From Paracoccus endophyticus (GTDB lineage: Bacteria > Pseudomonadota > Alphaproteobacteria > Rhodobacterales > Rhodobacteraceae), in the NCBI RefSeq assembly GCF_003286075.1, contig NZ_QLUV01000001.1, forward strand, positions 434,001-498,000: a DNA stretch of 64,000 nucleotides, read 5' to 3'. The notes beneath the pieces were generated by a model. That model was given only the letters and a program-made list of their open reading frames with translations. It was not told the DNA's origin and made no database searches. Shown here one piece after another: positions 16,674 to 24,780 of the stretch. The number at the start of each line of letters is the position of its first letter. Position 1 is the stretch's first letter. The position numbers and the translations under genes were made by a program.

Positions 16674-17018
16674 TCAGAAGCACAGGATCTCGGCCTCGGC
16701 CTCGGCCCGGCGCAGGGTCGCCAGAATCCCCTCGGACGTCGCGCCCGAGCGGAACAGGCCGGCGCGGTCGCCGGTGACCTGCCGCATCCGCAGCACGGTT
16801 TCGGCCGCGACATAGTCGTCATGGCTCAGCACGTCGGCGATGGCGTCGATGGCGCACGAGCAGCGTTGCAGCATCTCGGGCGTCTCGCCGTTGGTGCCCA
16901 TGCAGATCAGCACGTATTCGGCCCGGGTCGCGGTCGGATAGTCGTTGACCGCCTGCGCAAGGGCCGGACCCGCCAGCAGCGCGGCCAGCGCCGCCCCCGC
17001 AAGGACCGCCCCCCTCAT
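16674..17018 (-). CDS. Small exported cysteine-containing protein
   Basis: Function unknown. 114 residues with a clear Sec signal peptide (MRGAVLAGAALAALLAGPALAQA, cleavage after ALA-QA). The mature part contains YVLICMGTNGETPEMLQRCSCAIDAIADVLSHDDYVAAETVLRMRQV, a pattern I associate with small periplasmic proteins accompanying quinoprotein alcohol-dehydrogenase regulation in methylotrophic Rhodobacteraceae (recalled, not checked). Four cysteines suggest a disulfide-stabilised periplasmic protein. Its ATG overlaps the stop of the 226-residue upstream gene (ATGA), so the two are co-translated. Confidence 0.8.
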   Translation of the reverse strand: MRGAVLAGAALAALLAGPALAQAVNDYPTATRAEYVLICMGTNGETPEMLQRCSCAIDAIADVLSHDDYVAAETVLRMRQVTGDRAGLFRSGATSEGILATLRRAEAEAEILCF

Positions 17019-17695
17019 TGCAGCGCCAGCGCGTGGACATAGGGGGCGGGCGCGATGGGCGCGACGCCCGGCGGCGCAGGCTGGGGCATGGGCACCGCCA
17101 CGGGTGCCGCGGTGCGCGCCACCATCTCGGGGATCGGCTGGCGGGGGTCCGCGCCCATGCGGAACCGGATCTCCAGCGTCTCGAACCCCTGCATGCGGGC
17201 CCTGTTCGGATCATCCGCAAACGGGCGCAGCACGACCTCGCGCGCGCCCTCGGCACCCGTCACCTCGCCGCCGCGGAACACGGCGTCCTTGATCCGGTTG
17301 CGGATGTAGTCCGGGCTGCCCCCGGTCAGCGCCGCCATGTCGCGCGCGGTGCTTTCCAGGAAGAACGTGACCACCGGGTCCCCGCCCGAGGTCGGGAACG
17401 GCCCGATCCGGCGGCTGCGCTGGGTGGATTTCTGGTCCAGCTGCAACACCGGCTTGCCGTCGGACGGGTCGAGCGCCTGCGACAGCGTCAGCGACCCCCG
17501 GTCCTGGGCGGCAAAGCCCGGCACGGCAGGGCCGTCGTGGGTCATCGACCAGACCAGCGTCCGGTCGCCCAGCGCCCAGGGTCCCCGGTCGGCAAAGACC
17601 AGATCGCCCGCCTCTCCGGCGCGGGCGGCGCCCGTCGCCAGCACACCCGCCAGCACCAGCGCCGCAGCGCCGATCCAGGAATATCGCATCGTCAT
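17015..17695 (-). CDS. Exported protein of unknown function, next to sensor kinase
   Basis: Not recognised beyond a conserved exported protein. 226 residues; signal peptide MTMRYSWIGAAALVLAGVLATGAARA. The mature region has FADRGPWALGDRTLVWSMTHDGP, DQKSTQRSRRIGPFPTSGGDPVVTFFLEST and DPNRARMQGFETLEIRF, then a proline-rich tail, indicating a beta-rich periplasmic domain. It lies 61 bp after the hybrid kinase stop and overlaps the next small exported protein by ATGA, forming a five-gene run with the regulator, FIST and kinase genes. It may be a target or accessory of that signalling system. Confidence 0.78.
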   Translation of the reverse strand: MTMRYSWIGAAALVLAGVLATGAARAGEAGDLVFADRGPWALGDRTLVWSMTHDGPAVPGFAAQDRGSLTLSQALDPSDGKPVLQLDQKSTQRSRRIGPFPTSGGDPVVTFFLESTARDMAALTGGSPDYIRNRIKDAVFRGGEVTGAEGAREVVLRPFADDPNRARMQGFETLEIRFRMGADPRQPIPEMVARTAAPVAVPMPQPAPPGVAPIAPAPYVHALALQ

Positions 17696-17756
17696 CCCTT
17701 CCCTCCCGCGCCCTGCCCGGGCGCCCCTCTCGTGCGGCCGCCGCGGGGGCGGCCGG

Positions 17757-19082
17757 TCAGTCCATCACCTGCAGCAGCATGGCGCGCAGGTCGTCGGGGC
17801 GCACGGGCTTTTCCATCAGCGGCACCCCCGCGGCGGCACAATTCCGCGCGATGGCGGGATCGCGCTGCGCCGTGACCATGATCGCCGCGACGCACTTGCC
17901 CGCGGCGGCGCGCAGGGCCGCGATCGCGTCCAGTCCCGTGTCGCCCCGGTCCAGGTCGTAATCGGCCAGGATCACGTCGGGGGGGTCGTCCTCGCCCATG
18001 GCGGCCAGCGCCTCGGCGATGCCGCCGGTCGCCCGCGCGACCATGCCGAAGCGGTCGGCGAGCAGCAGCTCGTAGGCGCGGCGCATGGCCGCGTCGTTTT
18101 CCACGACCAGCGCCACGCGCGAGCGCAGGCGGCGCGCGTCGTCGGCGCCGGATGCGGGGGCGCGCTCGGCCTGACCGTCCGCGGGCGGCAGGCCCACGCG
18201 GAACACCGCGCCGCGGCCGGGCTGGCTGTCCACGGTGATCGGGTGGCCCAGCTTGGCGCAGGCGCGGCGCACGATGGACAGCCCCAGGCCCATGCCCCCC
18301 GGCCCCCCCTCGCGGCCGACGCGCTGGAATTCGTCGAAGATGCGGCCGCGGTCGGCGGCGGCGATGCCGACGCCGGTGTCGCGCACCTCAAGCCAGAGCC
18401 GTCCGCTCCGGCGGCGCACCCCGACCAGGACGCCGCCCGTCTCGGTGTACTTGATGGCGTTCGACACCAGGTTCTGCGCGATGCGGCGCAGGAACACCGG
18501 GTCGCTGTCCACCATGGCGGTCGTCGGCGCAAAGCTCAGCCGCAGGCCCTTGGCCCCGGCCATGGGGGCGTATTCGATGGCCAGGCGGCGGAACAGCGCG
18601 TCAAGGTCCACGGGCCTGCGCTGAAACTCGATGCGCTGGCTGTCCAGCCGGCTGATGTCCAGCACGGCGTGCATCAGCTCCCCGACCGATTCGAAGGCGC
18701 CGGCCAGATGCGTCGTCAGCTCGCGCTGGACGGGGTCCAGGTCGGTGTCGCTCAGCGCCGACAGAAACAGCCGCGCGGCCGACAGGGGTTGCAGCAGGTC
18801 ATGGCTGGCGGCGCGCAGGAACCGCGTCTTGGACCGGTTCGCCTCCTCGGCCGCGGCGCGGGCGACGGCCAGGTCGCGGTTCTTTTCCGACAGGTCGGCC
18901 AGCGCGCGTTCAAGGTCGCGGGTCCGCGCCAGCGCCTCGCGTTCCAGCGCCAGCGCGGCCTGGAACATCGACCAGGCCGAGCCGCGCGACTCCTCCAGCC
19001 GGTCCACGCGCCCGATCAGCACCTGGGTGATGCGGGCCAGCTTTTCGGCCTGCCGGGCGGGGCTGTCGTCAGGACGCAGCAT
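17757..19082 (-). CDS. Soluble hybrid histidine kinase with C-terminal receiver (FlhS-like)
   Basis: Signal transduction kinase without transmembrane segments. 441 residues: N-terminal coiled coil (about 10-88), HisKA domain with RAASHDLLQPL (phospho-His94), HATPase_c with N-box NLVSNAIKYTE (about 204-213), G1 DTGVGI (235-240) and G2 GMGLGLSI (263-270), and a receiver domain (322-441) with phospho-acceptor Asp374 in VILADYD and Lys in MEKPV. Its ATG lies 14 bases inside the FIST gene end, so the two are coupled. The layout resembles FlhS of the Paracoccus denitrificans FlhSR system controlling methanol and formaldehyde oxidation; that link is inference, and no methanol dehydrogenase genes are in the window. 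Confidence 0.88.
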   Translation of the reverse strand: MLRPDDSPARQAEKLARITQVLIGRVDRLEESRGSAWSMFQAALALEREALARTRDLERALADLSEKNRDLAVARAAAEEANRSKTRFLRAASHDLLQPLSAARLFLSALSDTDLDPVQRELTTHLAGAFESVGELMHAVLDISRLDSQRIEFQRRPVDLDALFRRLAIEYAPMAGAKGLRLSFAPTTAMVDSDPVFLRRIAQNLVSNAIKYTETGGVLVGVRRRSGRLWLEVRDTGVGIAAADRGRIFDEFQRVGREGGPGGMGLGLSIVRRACAKLGHPITVDSQPGRGAVFRVGLPPADGQAERAPASGADDARRLRSRVALVVENDAAMRRAYELLLADRFGMVARATGGIAEALAAMGEDDPPDVILADYDLDRGDTGLDAIAALRAAAGKCVAAIMVTAQRDPAIARNCAAAGVPLMEKPVRPDDLRAMLLQVMD

Positions 19083-20253
19083 CGCCCCCGCCCCCGCGCG
19101 CCATCAACGCCAGCCCGACGAAGGTCTGGTTGACGTGCATCCCGGCGTGCTGCTCGCCATAGGTGTTGAAGCCGGCGACGCGGTAGCGGGCGAACAGGCT
19201 GCCCATGCGGTCGGCCATGCCCGCGCGTTCGACCGCCAGCCGGCGCAGGATGCAGTCGAAGCCCAGCACCATCAGCGGCGGCGCCGGCAGGCCGTCCAGC
19301 ACCGCGCCGAAGCCCTGCGTGACATCCTCGGCCCGCCCCAGCGTCAGCACCGTGCCCGCGTCGATCGAGGCGAGAAGCTTCAGCCCCCGCGCCGCCGTCG
19401 CCTCGCTGATCGCGCGGACATGGTGACGCCGCCCCATCCGCAGCAGCAGCGGGTGCGAGGCGAAGTCCGCCGGTTCCAGCGCGGCAGGGTCAAGCCCGGC
19501 CAGGCGCGCGTATTCGTCGGCCGCGGGTTCGGCGTTCAGCTCCAGGATCGTGCCGGTGCAGGGGTCCGCCGCGGTGACGACCGCGCGTTCGGGCGTGGGG
19601 CTGAAATGGGCAAAGCTGACCTCGGCCACCGCCAGCGTCGTTTCGACCAGCACGAACACCGCCCCGCCGGGCACCGGCTGGCCGTTCAGGATCTGCGTCG
19701 TTGCCCCGAAATCCAGCCCGTCGCCCGCGGACCCGCCGACGATGGGGACATCGGGCAGCGCCGCATCGAGGGTCGCGGCCAGCACATCCTCGTGCCGCGA
19801 CAGGCCGTCGGCCAGCAGGACGCCGAACAGCGCGCGGCGCGGATCGGGCGCAAGGTCCGCATGCAGCATCCGCAGCGTGGCCAGCCACGCCGACACGGGA
19901 ATGTCGCCCTGGTTGCGAAGGGCCACGGCCGCGGCCCGGAACGTGGCGCGGGGAAAGCCGATGGCCAGCACCGTTCCGCGCTGGTACCCGCCCGGCCCGA
20001 TCTCTCCCGCCGACGAGCAGCCCGCGATCGTCACCCCCGGCAGCGCGGCGTGCAGCCGCGCGGCCATCGGCGCCAGCGCCCCGCGGGGCGAGCCGAAGAG
20101 CAGCACCAGCGCCGGATCGCAGGGGGCAAGCCCCGCCCGCAGCACCTCGGCCCCTTCGGGGGCGTCGGCCTGCACCGTGACCGACACGGGCCCCGCGCCA
20201 GGCGCGGCGGCGTCGCCGCCTGTCGGGCCCAGGGCGTCGGGGGGACGTGTCAC
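19069..20253 (-). CDS. FIST-domain sensory protein
   Basis: FIST N and C domains are intracellular small-molecule sensory modules, usually next to kinases. 394 residues; segments PALVLLFGSPRGAL, VTIAGCSSAGEIGPGGYQRGTV, VPIVGGSAGDGLDF and the C-terminal RVAGFNTYGEQHAGMHVNQTFVGLAL are hallmarks of the family. The start is GTG at 20253, whose bases overlap the TGA of the response regulator (GTGA). Together with the soluble kinase, FIST presumably supplies the ligand-sensing input and the kinase the output, a split sensor. The ligand is unknown. Confidence 0.9.
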   Translation of the reverse strand: MTRPPDALGPTGGDAAAPGAGPVSVTVQADAPEGAEVLRAGLAPCDPALVLLFGSPRGALAPMAARLHAALPGVTIAGCSSAGEIGPGGYQRGTVLAIGFPRATFRAAAVALRNQGDIPVSAWLATLRMLHADLAPDPRRALFGVLLADGLSRHEDVLAATLDAALPDVPIVGGSAGDGLDFGATTQILNGQPVPGGAVFVLVETTLAVAEVSFAHFSPTPERAVVTAADPCTGTILELNAEPAADEYARLAGLDPAALEPADFASHPLLLRMGRRHHVRAISEATAARGLKLLASIDAGTVLTLGRAEDVTQGFGAVLDGLPAPPLMVLGFDCILRRLAVERAGMADRMGSLFARYRVAGFNTYGEQHAGMHVNQTFVGLALMARGGGGDAAS

Positions 20254-21023
20254 ACCGCCTCGAACAGCCGGGCGCTGTTGGCCAGCAGCACCGCCTGGGT
20301 GCGGCGGCGGGCGTTGATCTTGGACATGATCGCGGTGATGTGCGTCTTGACCGTCGCCTCGGCGATCGACAGCTCGTAGCTGATTTCCTTGTTCGCCTTG
20401 CCCTGGCAGATCAGCCGCAGGATCTTCATCTGCTGGGGCGTCAGCGTGGCAAAGCGGCGGGCAAGCTCGGCGCGCGCCTCGCTTTCGTCCCCCGCGGCCT
20501 CGGGCTCATAGCTCTCGGGGGTGACGCGCTCGCCCTCCCACATGCGGCGCAGGCTGTCCACCAGCGCCTCGCGGCCCAGCGCCTTGCTGATATAGCCCTG
20601 TGCCCCCGCCGCCATCGCGGCCGAGATCATGGCGTTTTCCAGATCGGCCGAGATCATCGTGATCGGCACGTCCGGCAGCTGCCGGCGCAGGGTGACGATG
20701 CCTTCGGCGCCCCGCGCGTCGGGCAGGTTCAGGTCCAGGATGACCGCGTCGGGCGCGCCCTGGCTGCGGATCTGTTCGACTGCGGCGGCCAGGCTGCGCG
20801 CGGTGCGGATCGTCTTGCGGCCAAAGCTGATCTTCAGCGTCAGGGCCAGCGCGTCGCACATCAGCGGATGATCGTCCACGATCAGGATGTCCTTGACGCG
20901 GTCCGCCGACAGCCGGGGCAGCGCCGCCGTCCCCCGGTCGGGCGCGGACGGGCGGTCGGGCGCGGGTCGGACGCGTGCGGCGCCTTCGCCCGCACGCGGG
21001 TCCTGCGTGGCACGTGTGGTCAT
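20250..21023 (-). CDS. NarL/LuxR-family response regulator (FlhR-like)
   Basis: DNA-binding response regulator, first gene of the signalling operon. 257 residues from the ATG at 21023, preceded by GAGGAGG. Receiver domain (about 44-165) with acidic pair VDDHP, phospho-acceptor Asp97 in VILDLNL and Lys in ISKAL; LuxR-type helix-turn-helix (about 193-250) with LTPQQMKILRLICQGKANKEISYELSIAEATVKTHI. The N-terminal 40 residues are Pro/Arg-rich linker-like. It should be the partner of the FIST/hybrid-kinase pair downstream. Divergent from the ABC transporter genes at 21208, which are plausible targets. Confidence 0.92.
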   Translation of the reverse strand: MTTRATQDPRAGEGAARVRPAPDRPSAPDRGTAALPRLSADRVKDILIVDDHPLMCDALALTLKISFGRKTIRTARSLAAAVEQIRSQGAPDAVILDLNLPDARGAEGIVTLRRQLPDVPITMISADLENAMISAAMAAGAQGYISKALGREALVDSLRRMWEGERVTPESYEPEAAGDESEARAELARRFATLTPQQMKILRLICQGKANKEISYELSIAEATVKTHITAIMSKINARRRTQAVLLANSARLFEAV

Positions 21024-21207
21024 GGTGTCCTCCTCGTGACCGGCGCCCACCCTCCCGCGGGGCCGTCACGCCCGACAGTCTAGAGCCGCCACCGCCCCGC
21101 GCAAGACCTTTGGCCGATGACGGGCGCGCTGGTGCTGCGGCCTATGTCGCATTGATCGGCGCCCCGCCCCATGCCAGCCTGCATCCGGTTTTCCCGAGGA
21201 CATCCCC

Positions 21208-22188
21208 ATGACCCTGTTCCGCCGCCTTGCCGCCGCCGTCGCGGTGGCGCTGACCGCCACCGCCGCCACCGCCCAGACACCGCCCCCCGCGCCCACGATC
21301 ACCGTCGGCACGCTGGAAAACGGCACCGTCGCCTGGGAGCTGGAGACGATCCGCGCCCGCGGGCTGGACGCCGCGAACGGATTCGCGCTGAAGGTCCTGC
21401 CGCTGGCCGGCAATCCGGCGACGCAGGTGGCGATGCAGGGCGGAGAGGTGGATACGATCGTCTCGGACTTCCTGTGGGTGGCGCAGCAGCGCGCGCAGGG
21501 GGCGGACTTCACCTTCCTGCCCTATTCGACCTCGGTCGGCGGGGTCATGGTCAGGGGCGACAGCCCCGTCCGGACGCTGGCCGACCTGAAGGGCGGAAAG
21601 ATCGGCATCGCGGGCGGGCCCGTGGACAAGAGCTGGCTGATCCTGCGCGCCTGGTCCCGCCAGCAGACCGGCGAGGACATCGGCGCCGTGACCGAGCAGG
21701 TGTTCGGCGCGCCCCCCATGATCATGAACGCCGCCGAGACGGGCGAGGTCGATGCCGCGATCAACTTCTGGCACTTTCAGGCCAAGATGGCGGCCCGTGG
21801 CATGCGCGAGATCGTCAGCGTGAAGGACGCCGCCCGCGACCTGGGCCTGGACCCTGCGACGCCCTTGCTGGGCTATGTGCTGCGCGACGGCTGGATCGCC
21901 GAAAACCCGGCGCTGGCGCAGGGACTGGCCCGCGCCTCGGCCGAGGCCAAGGCGATCCTGGCGCGCGACGACGCCGCGTGGGACGCGCTGCGCCCGATCA
22001 TGAACGCAGACGACGACGCCGAGTTCGCGGCCCTGCGCGACGGCTGGCGGGCCGGCATCCCGCCCTCGCAGACGGTGGACCCTGCGGCGGCGCAAAAGCT
22101 GTTCGCGGTCATGGCCGAACTGGGCGGGGACGAGCTGACCGGGGGGCTGACGGAGCTGCCCGCGGGACTGTTCTGGTCGGGCCGCTAG
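21208..22188 (+). CDS. ABC transporter periplasmic binding protein (NMT1/SsuA/TauA type)
   Basis: Captures a small substrate for the adjacent permease. 326 residues with signal peptide ending TATAATAQ. The fold segments ITVGTLENGTVAWELETIRA, GNPATQVAMQGGEVDTIVSDFLWVAQ and TLADLKGGKIGIAGGPVDKSWLIL match NMT1/THI5-like and sulfonate/nitrate-binding proteins. It heads a three-gene transporter (binding protein, permease, ATPase) divergent from the response regulator, and genes of this type are known to travel with regulators of alcohol oxidation. The substrate is unknown; taurine/sulfonate, nitrate or a cofactor-like compound are all possible. Confidence 0.9.
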   Translation: MTLFRRLAAAVAVALTATAATAQTPPPAPTITVGTLENGTVAWELETIRARGLDAANGFALKVLPLAGNPATQVAMQGGEVDTIVSDFLWVAQQRAQGADFTFLPYSTSVGGVMVRGDSPVRTLADLKGGKIGIAGGPVDKSWLILRAWSRQQTGEDIGAVTEQVFGAPPMIMNAAETGEVDAAINFWHFQAKMAARGMREIVSVKDAARDLGLDPATPLLGYVLRDGWIAENPALAQGLARASAEAKAILARDDAAWDALRPIMNADDDAEFAALRDGWRAGIPPSQTVDPAAAQKLFAVMAELGGDELTGGLTELPAGLFWSGR

Positions 22189-22204
22189 GGCGCGCAGTCG
22201 CGCC

Positions 22205-23059
22205 ATGCCACCGCCCGGACCCCGCGCCGTGACCTTGGCGCCCCCCTCTGCGCCCCCCTCTGCGCCACGGGGGGCGCAACCGCACGCCGGGGCGCGGCGC
22301 GGCCGGGTGCCGGGGCTGGTGCCGGGCCTTGTGTCCTTGGGCGCGCTGCTGGCGCTGTGGGCGGTCGCGGCGGCGCTGACCGGCAACCCCCGCCGCCTGC
22401 CCGGCCCTTGGGCCGTGGGCCATGAGCTGTTCGCCATCGCCGCCAGCGGCGAGCTGTGGTTTCACGCCGGCATGACGCTGTTCCGCGTCGCCCTGGCGTT
22501 CGTCGCGGCGATGATCCTGGGCGGCGCGCTGGGACTGGCGATGGGCCGGTCGCCGCGGCTGGACCGCTGGCTGGACCCGACGCTGGTCATCCTGCTGAAC
22601 ATCCCCGCGCTGGTCATCATCGTGCTGGCCTATATCTGGATCGGCCTGAACGAGACGGCGGCGATCCTGGCCGTCGCGCTGAACAAGATCCCCGTCGTGG
22701 CCGTGATCCTGCGCGAGGGGACGCGCGCCCTGCGCCCCGACCTGGACGACATGGCGCGGGTGTTCGCCATGTCGGGGCCGGCGCGGCTGCGCCATGTCGT
22801 GCTGCCGCAGCTTGCCCCGCATCTGGCCGCTGCCGCCCGCACCGGCGTCGCGCTGATCTGGAAGATCGTGCTGGTGGTCGAGTTCCTCGGCCGCTCGAAC
22901 GGCGTCGGCTTCAAGATCCACCTGCTGTTCTCCAGCTTCGACGTGGCGGGCGTTCTGGCCTGGTCGCTGGCCTTCGTCGCGGTGATGCTGGCCATCGACG
23001 CCGGGCTGCTGCGCCCGTGGGAGGCCCGCGCCAACCGCTGGAGACAGGATGCGCCTTGA
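22205..23059 (+). CDS. ABC transporter permease (SsuC/TauC type)
   Basis: Inner-membrane permease, 284 residues with about six hydrophobic segments (beginning VPGLVSLGALLALWAVAAAL, near residues 43-62) and the cytoplasmic EAA loop around ILREGTRALRPDLDDMARVFAMSG, which docks the ATPase. The N-terminal 35 residues are Pro/Ala/Arg-rich and may be over-called: a later start would remove them. Follows the binding-protein gene by 16 bp and overlaps the ATPase gene by 11 bp, so the three act as one importer. Confidence 0.9.
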   Translation: MPPPGPRAVTLAPPSAPPSAPRGAQPHAGARRGRVPGLVPGLVSLGALLALWAVAAALTGNPRRLPGPWAVGHELFAIAASGELWFHAGMTLFRVALAFVAAMILGGALGLAMGRSPRLDRWLDPTLVILLNIPALVIIVLAYIWIGLNETAAILAVALNKIPVVAVILREGTRALRPDLDDMARVFAMSGPARLRHVVLPQLAPHLAAAARTGVALIWKIVLVVEFLGRSNGVGFKIHLLFSSFDVAGVLAWSLAFVAVMLAIDAGLLRPWEARANRWRQDAP

Positions 23060-23633
23060 GCTGACGTCCAGGTCCTTCGCCGGCCGCCCCGTGCTGGGCG
23101 CGCTGACGCTGGAGGTGCGGCGAGGCCAGCGGGTGGCGATCCTGGGCCCGTCGGGGATCGGCAAATCGACGCTGCTGCGGATCGTCGCGGGGCTGGACCG
23201 CGACTTTCAGGGACGGCGCGCGGTGCCCGAACGGCTGGCGGCGGTGTTTCAGGAACCCACCCTGCTGCCCTGGCGGCGGGCGCTGGCCAATGTCACCATC
23301 CCCACCGGCGCGGACCGCGCGGCGGCGCTGGCGCTGATGGATCAGGTCGGGCTGGCCGGCAAGGACCGGCACTTTCCCCGCCAGCTGTCGCTGGGCCAGC
23401 AGCGGCGGCTGTCCCTGGCGCGCGCCTTTGCCGCGCGCCCCGACCTGCTGCTGATGGACGAGCCCTTCGCCTCGCTGGACGCGGACACGGCGGGGCGGAT
23501 GCTGGACCTGACGGCGGCCCTGCTGGACGCCAGCGGGGCCGGGCTGATCCTGGTCACCCACGACCCGGCCGAGGCGGCGCGGCTGGGCGCGCAGCCCCTG
23601 ACCCTGTCGGGAACGCCCGCGCGACTGGCCTGA
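23049..23633 (+). CDS. ABC transporter ATP-binding protein, short form
   Basis: ATPase of the same importer. 194 residues, close to the minimum ATP-binding-cassette length: Walker A GPSGIGKST (about 34-42), Q-loop FQEPTLLPW, signature LSLGQQRRLSLARA, Walker B LLLMDEPFASLD and H-loop VTHDPAEA. The signature deviates from LSGGQ (LSLGQ), as often in the nitrate/sulfonate subfamily. Unlike the orphan ATPase at 14.3 kb it has no C-terminal TOBE domain. Start codon lies inside the permease gene. Confidence 0.9.
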   Translation: MRLELTSRSFAGRPVLGALTLEVRRGQRVAILGPSGIGKSTLLRIVAGLDRDFQGRRAVPERLAAVFQEPTLLPWRRALANVTIPTGADRAAALALMDQVGLAGKDRHFPRQLSLGQQRRLSLARAFAARPDLLLMDEPFASLDADTAGRMLDLTAALLDASGAGLILVTHDPAEAARLGAQPLTLSGTPARLA

Positions 23634-23708
23634 GGGGCGAGCGGTGCGCCGGCCCTGCGCCGACGGCCGGGCAGGCCGCGACCCCGGACCAGCCGGAAAG
23701 CGGCGCGC

Positions 23709-24491
23709 CTAGAGCGCCGTCCAGCCCCCGTCCACGCTGATGGTGGTGCCGGTCAGCTGGGCTGCGGCGTCGCTGCACAGGAACACGGCCGTCCCGCCGA
23801 TCTGCTCGACCGTCACGAACTGCCCCGAGGGCTGGCGGGCCAGCATGACCTTGGCGATCACGTCCTCGCGGCTCATGCCGTGGGTCTTCATCTGGTCGGG
23901 GATCTGCTTTTCGACGATGGGCGTCAGGACATAGCCCGGGCAGATCGCGTTGCAGGTGATCCCCTCGCCCGCCGTTTCCAGCGCCGTGACCTTGGTCAGC
24001 CCGACGACCCCATGCTTGGCCGCGACATAGGCCGCCTTGTAGGGGCTGGCCGTCAGCCCGTGGGCCGAGGCGACGTTGATGACCCGCCCCCATCCCTGCG
24101 CCCGCATCATCGGCAGGGCGACGGCGGTGGTGTGGAACGCGCTGGACAGGTTGATGGCCAGGATCGCGTCCCATTTCTCGGCCGGGAACTCGGGGATCGG
24201 GGCGACGTGCTGGATGCCGGCGTTGTTGACCAGGATGTCGCAGCGGCCGGCCTGCGCGATCAGCGCGCGGCACTGGTCCGGCTTGCTCATGTCGGCCTGA
24301 AGATAGCGCACGGCGACGCCGTGCCCGGACGCCAGCCGCCGGGCCAGGTCATGGTCCTCGGCCGCGTCGGTGAAGCTGTTGATGACCACGTCCGCCCCGG
24401 CGGCCGCCAGCGCCTCGGCCACGCCCAGGCCGATGCCGCTGTTCGATCCGGTCACCACGGCCAGTTTTCCGGCAAGAATCCTGTCGCCCAT
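23709..24491 (-). CDS. bdhA: 3-hydroxybutyrate dehydrogenase
   Basis: NAD-dependent oxidation of D-3-hydroxybutyrate to acetoacetate, a step in polyhydroxybutyrate turnover. 260 residues: GSNSGIG cofactor loop (15-21), NNAG (89-92), Ser142, catalytic Tyr155-x3-Lys159 in YKAAYVAAKH, and a C-terminal ISVDGGWTAL. The stretch IQHVAPIPEFPAEKWD and the segment VEKQIPDQMKTHGMSRE are characteristic of BdhA rather than general SDRs. I chose ATG 24491; the frame continues to 24539 but the extra residues do not belong to the family. A PHB-depolymerase-type esterase gene lies far downstream at 58.8 kb. Confidence 0.94.
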   Translation of the reverse strand: MGDRILAGKLAVVTGSNSGIGLGVAEALAAAGADVVINSFTDAAEDHDLARRLASGHGVAVRYLQADMSKPDQCRALIAQAGRCDILVNNAGIQHVAPIPEFPAEKWDAILAINLSSAFHTTAVALPMMRAQGWGRVINVASAHGLTASPYKAAYVAAKHGVVGLTKVTALETAGEGITCNAICPGYVLTPIVEKQIPDQMKTHGMSREDVIAKVMLARQPSGQFVTVEQIGGTAVFLCSDAAAQLTGTTISVDGGWTAL

Positions 24492-24780
24492 GCCCTGCAC
24501 CCCTTGTCGTTGCAGCCGCAGCATAACGCCAACAAGCACGCCGGCCAGCCCTCATGGGGGCTGGTCATGCAACCGCAAAGTGAGTAAGGAAAAAAAACGC
24601 CCGCACGAGGCGGGCGTCAAGTCATGAGGCAGGTTTCATACAGGCAAGAAACCTATCGAGCAGTGGCTTCGATATACGCCTTTCACACTCTGAGTCCAAG
24701 GGGTCCGTTTGCCAGGCGGTTCGCCCGTGGATAGGGATGGTTAATGACCCGGCGTCAGACCGGGCCGGGCGGGGGCTGGC
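24492..24780. other. AT-richer intergenic stretch with a minus-strand terminator and a short terminal ORF
   Basis: Between bdhA and the solute-binding gene. Bases 24560-24770 are AT-richer than the surroundings. On the minus strand a short frame ends at 24622 (last residues ISKPLLDRFLACMKPAS) directly before a strong terminator, but it has no credible start codon beyond TTG. It could be the tail of a lost gene, a very small gene, or a small RNA. No protein family recognised. Confidence 0.45.
24590..24617 (-). terminator. Rho-independent terminator (minus strand)
   Basis: ACGCCCGC and GCGGGCGT pair as an eight-base stem around a five-base loop. Reading the minus strand, the stem is followed by eight T residues. 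It would end leftward transcripts, yet no annotated leftward gene lies immediately upstream, which implies a short transcript from the 24.6-24.8 kb region. Confidence 0.85.
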
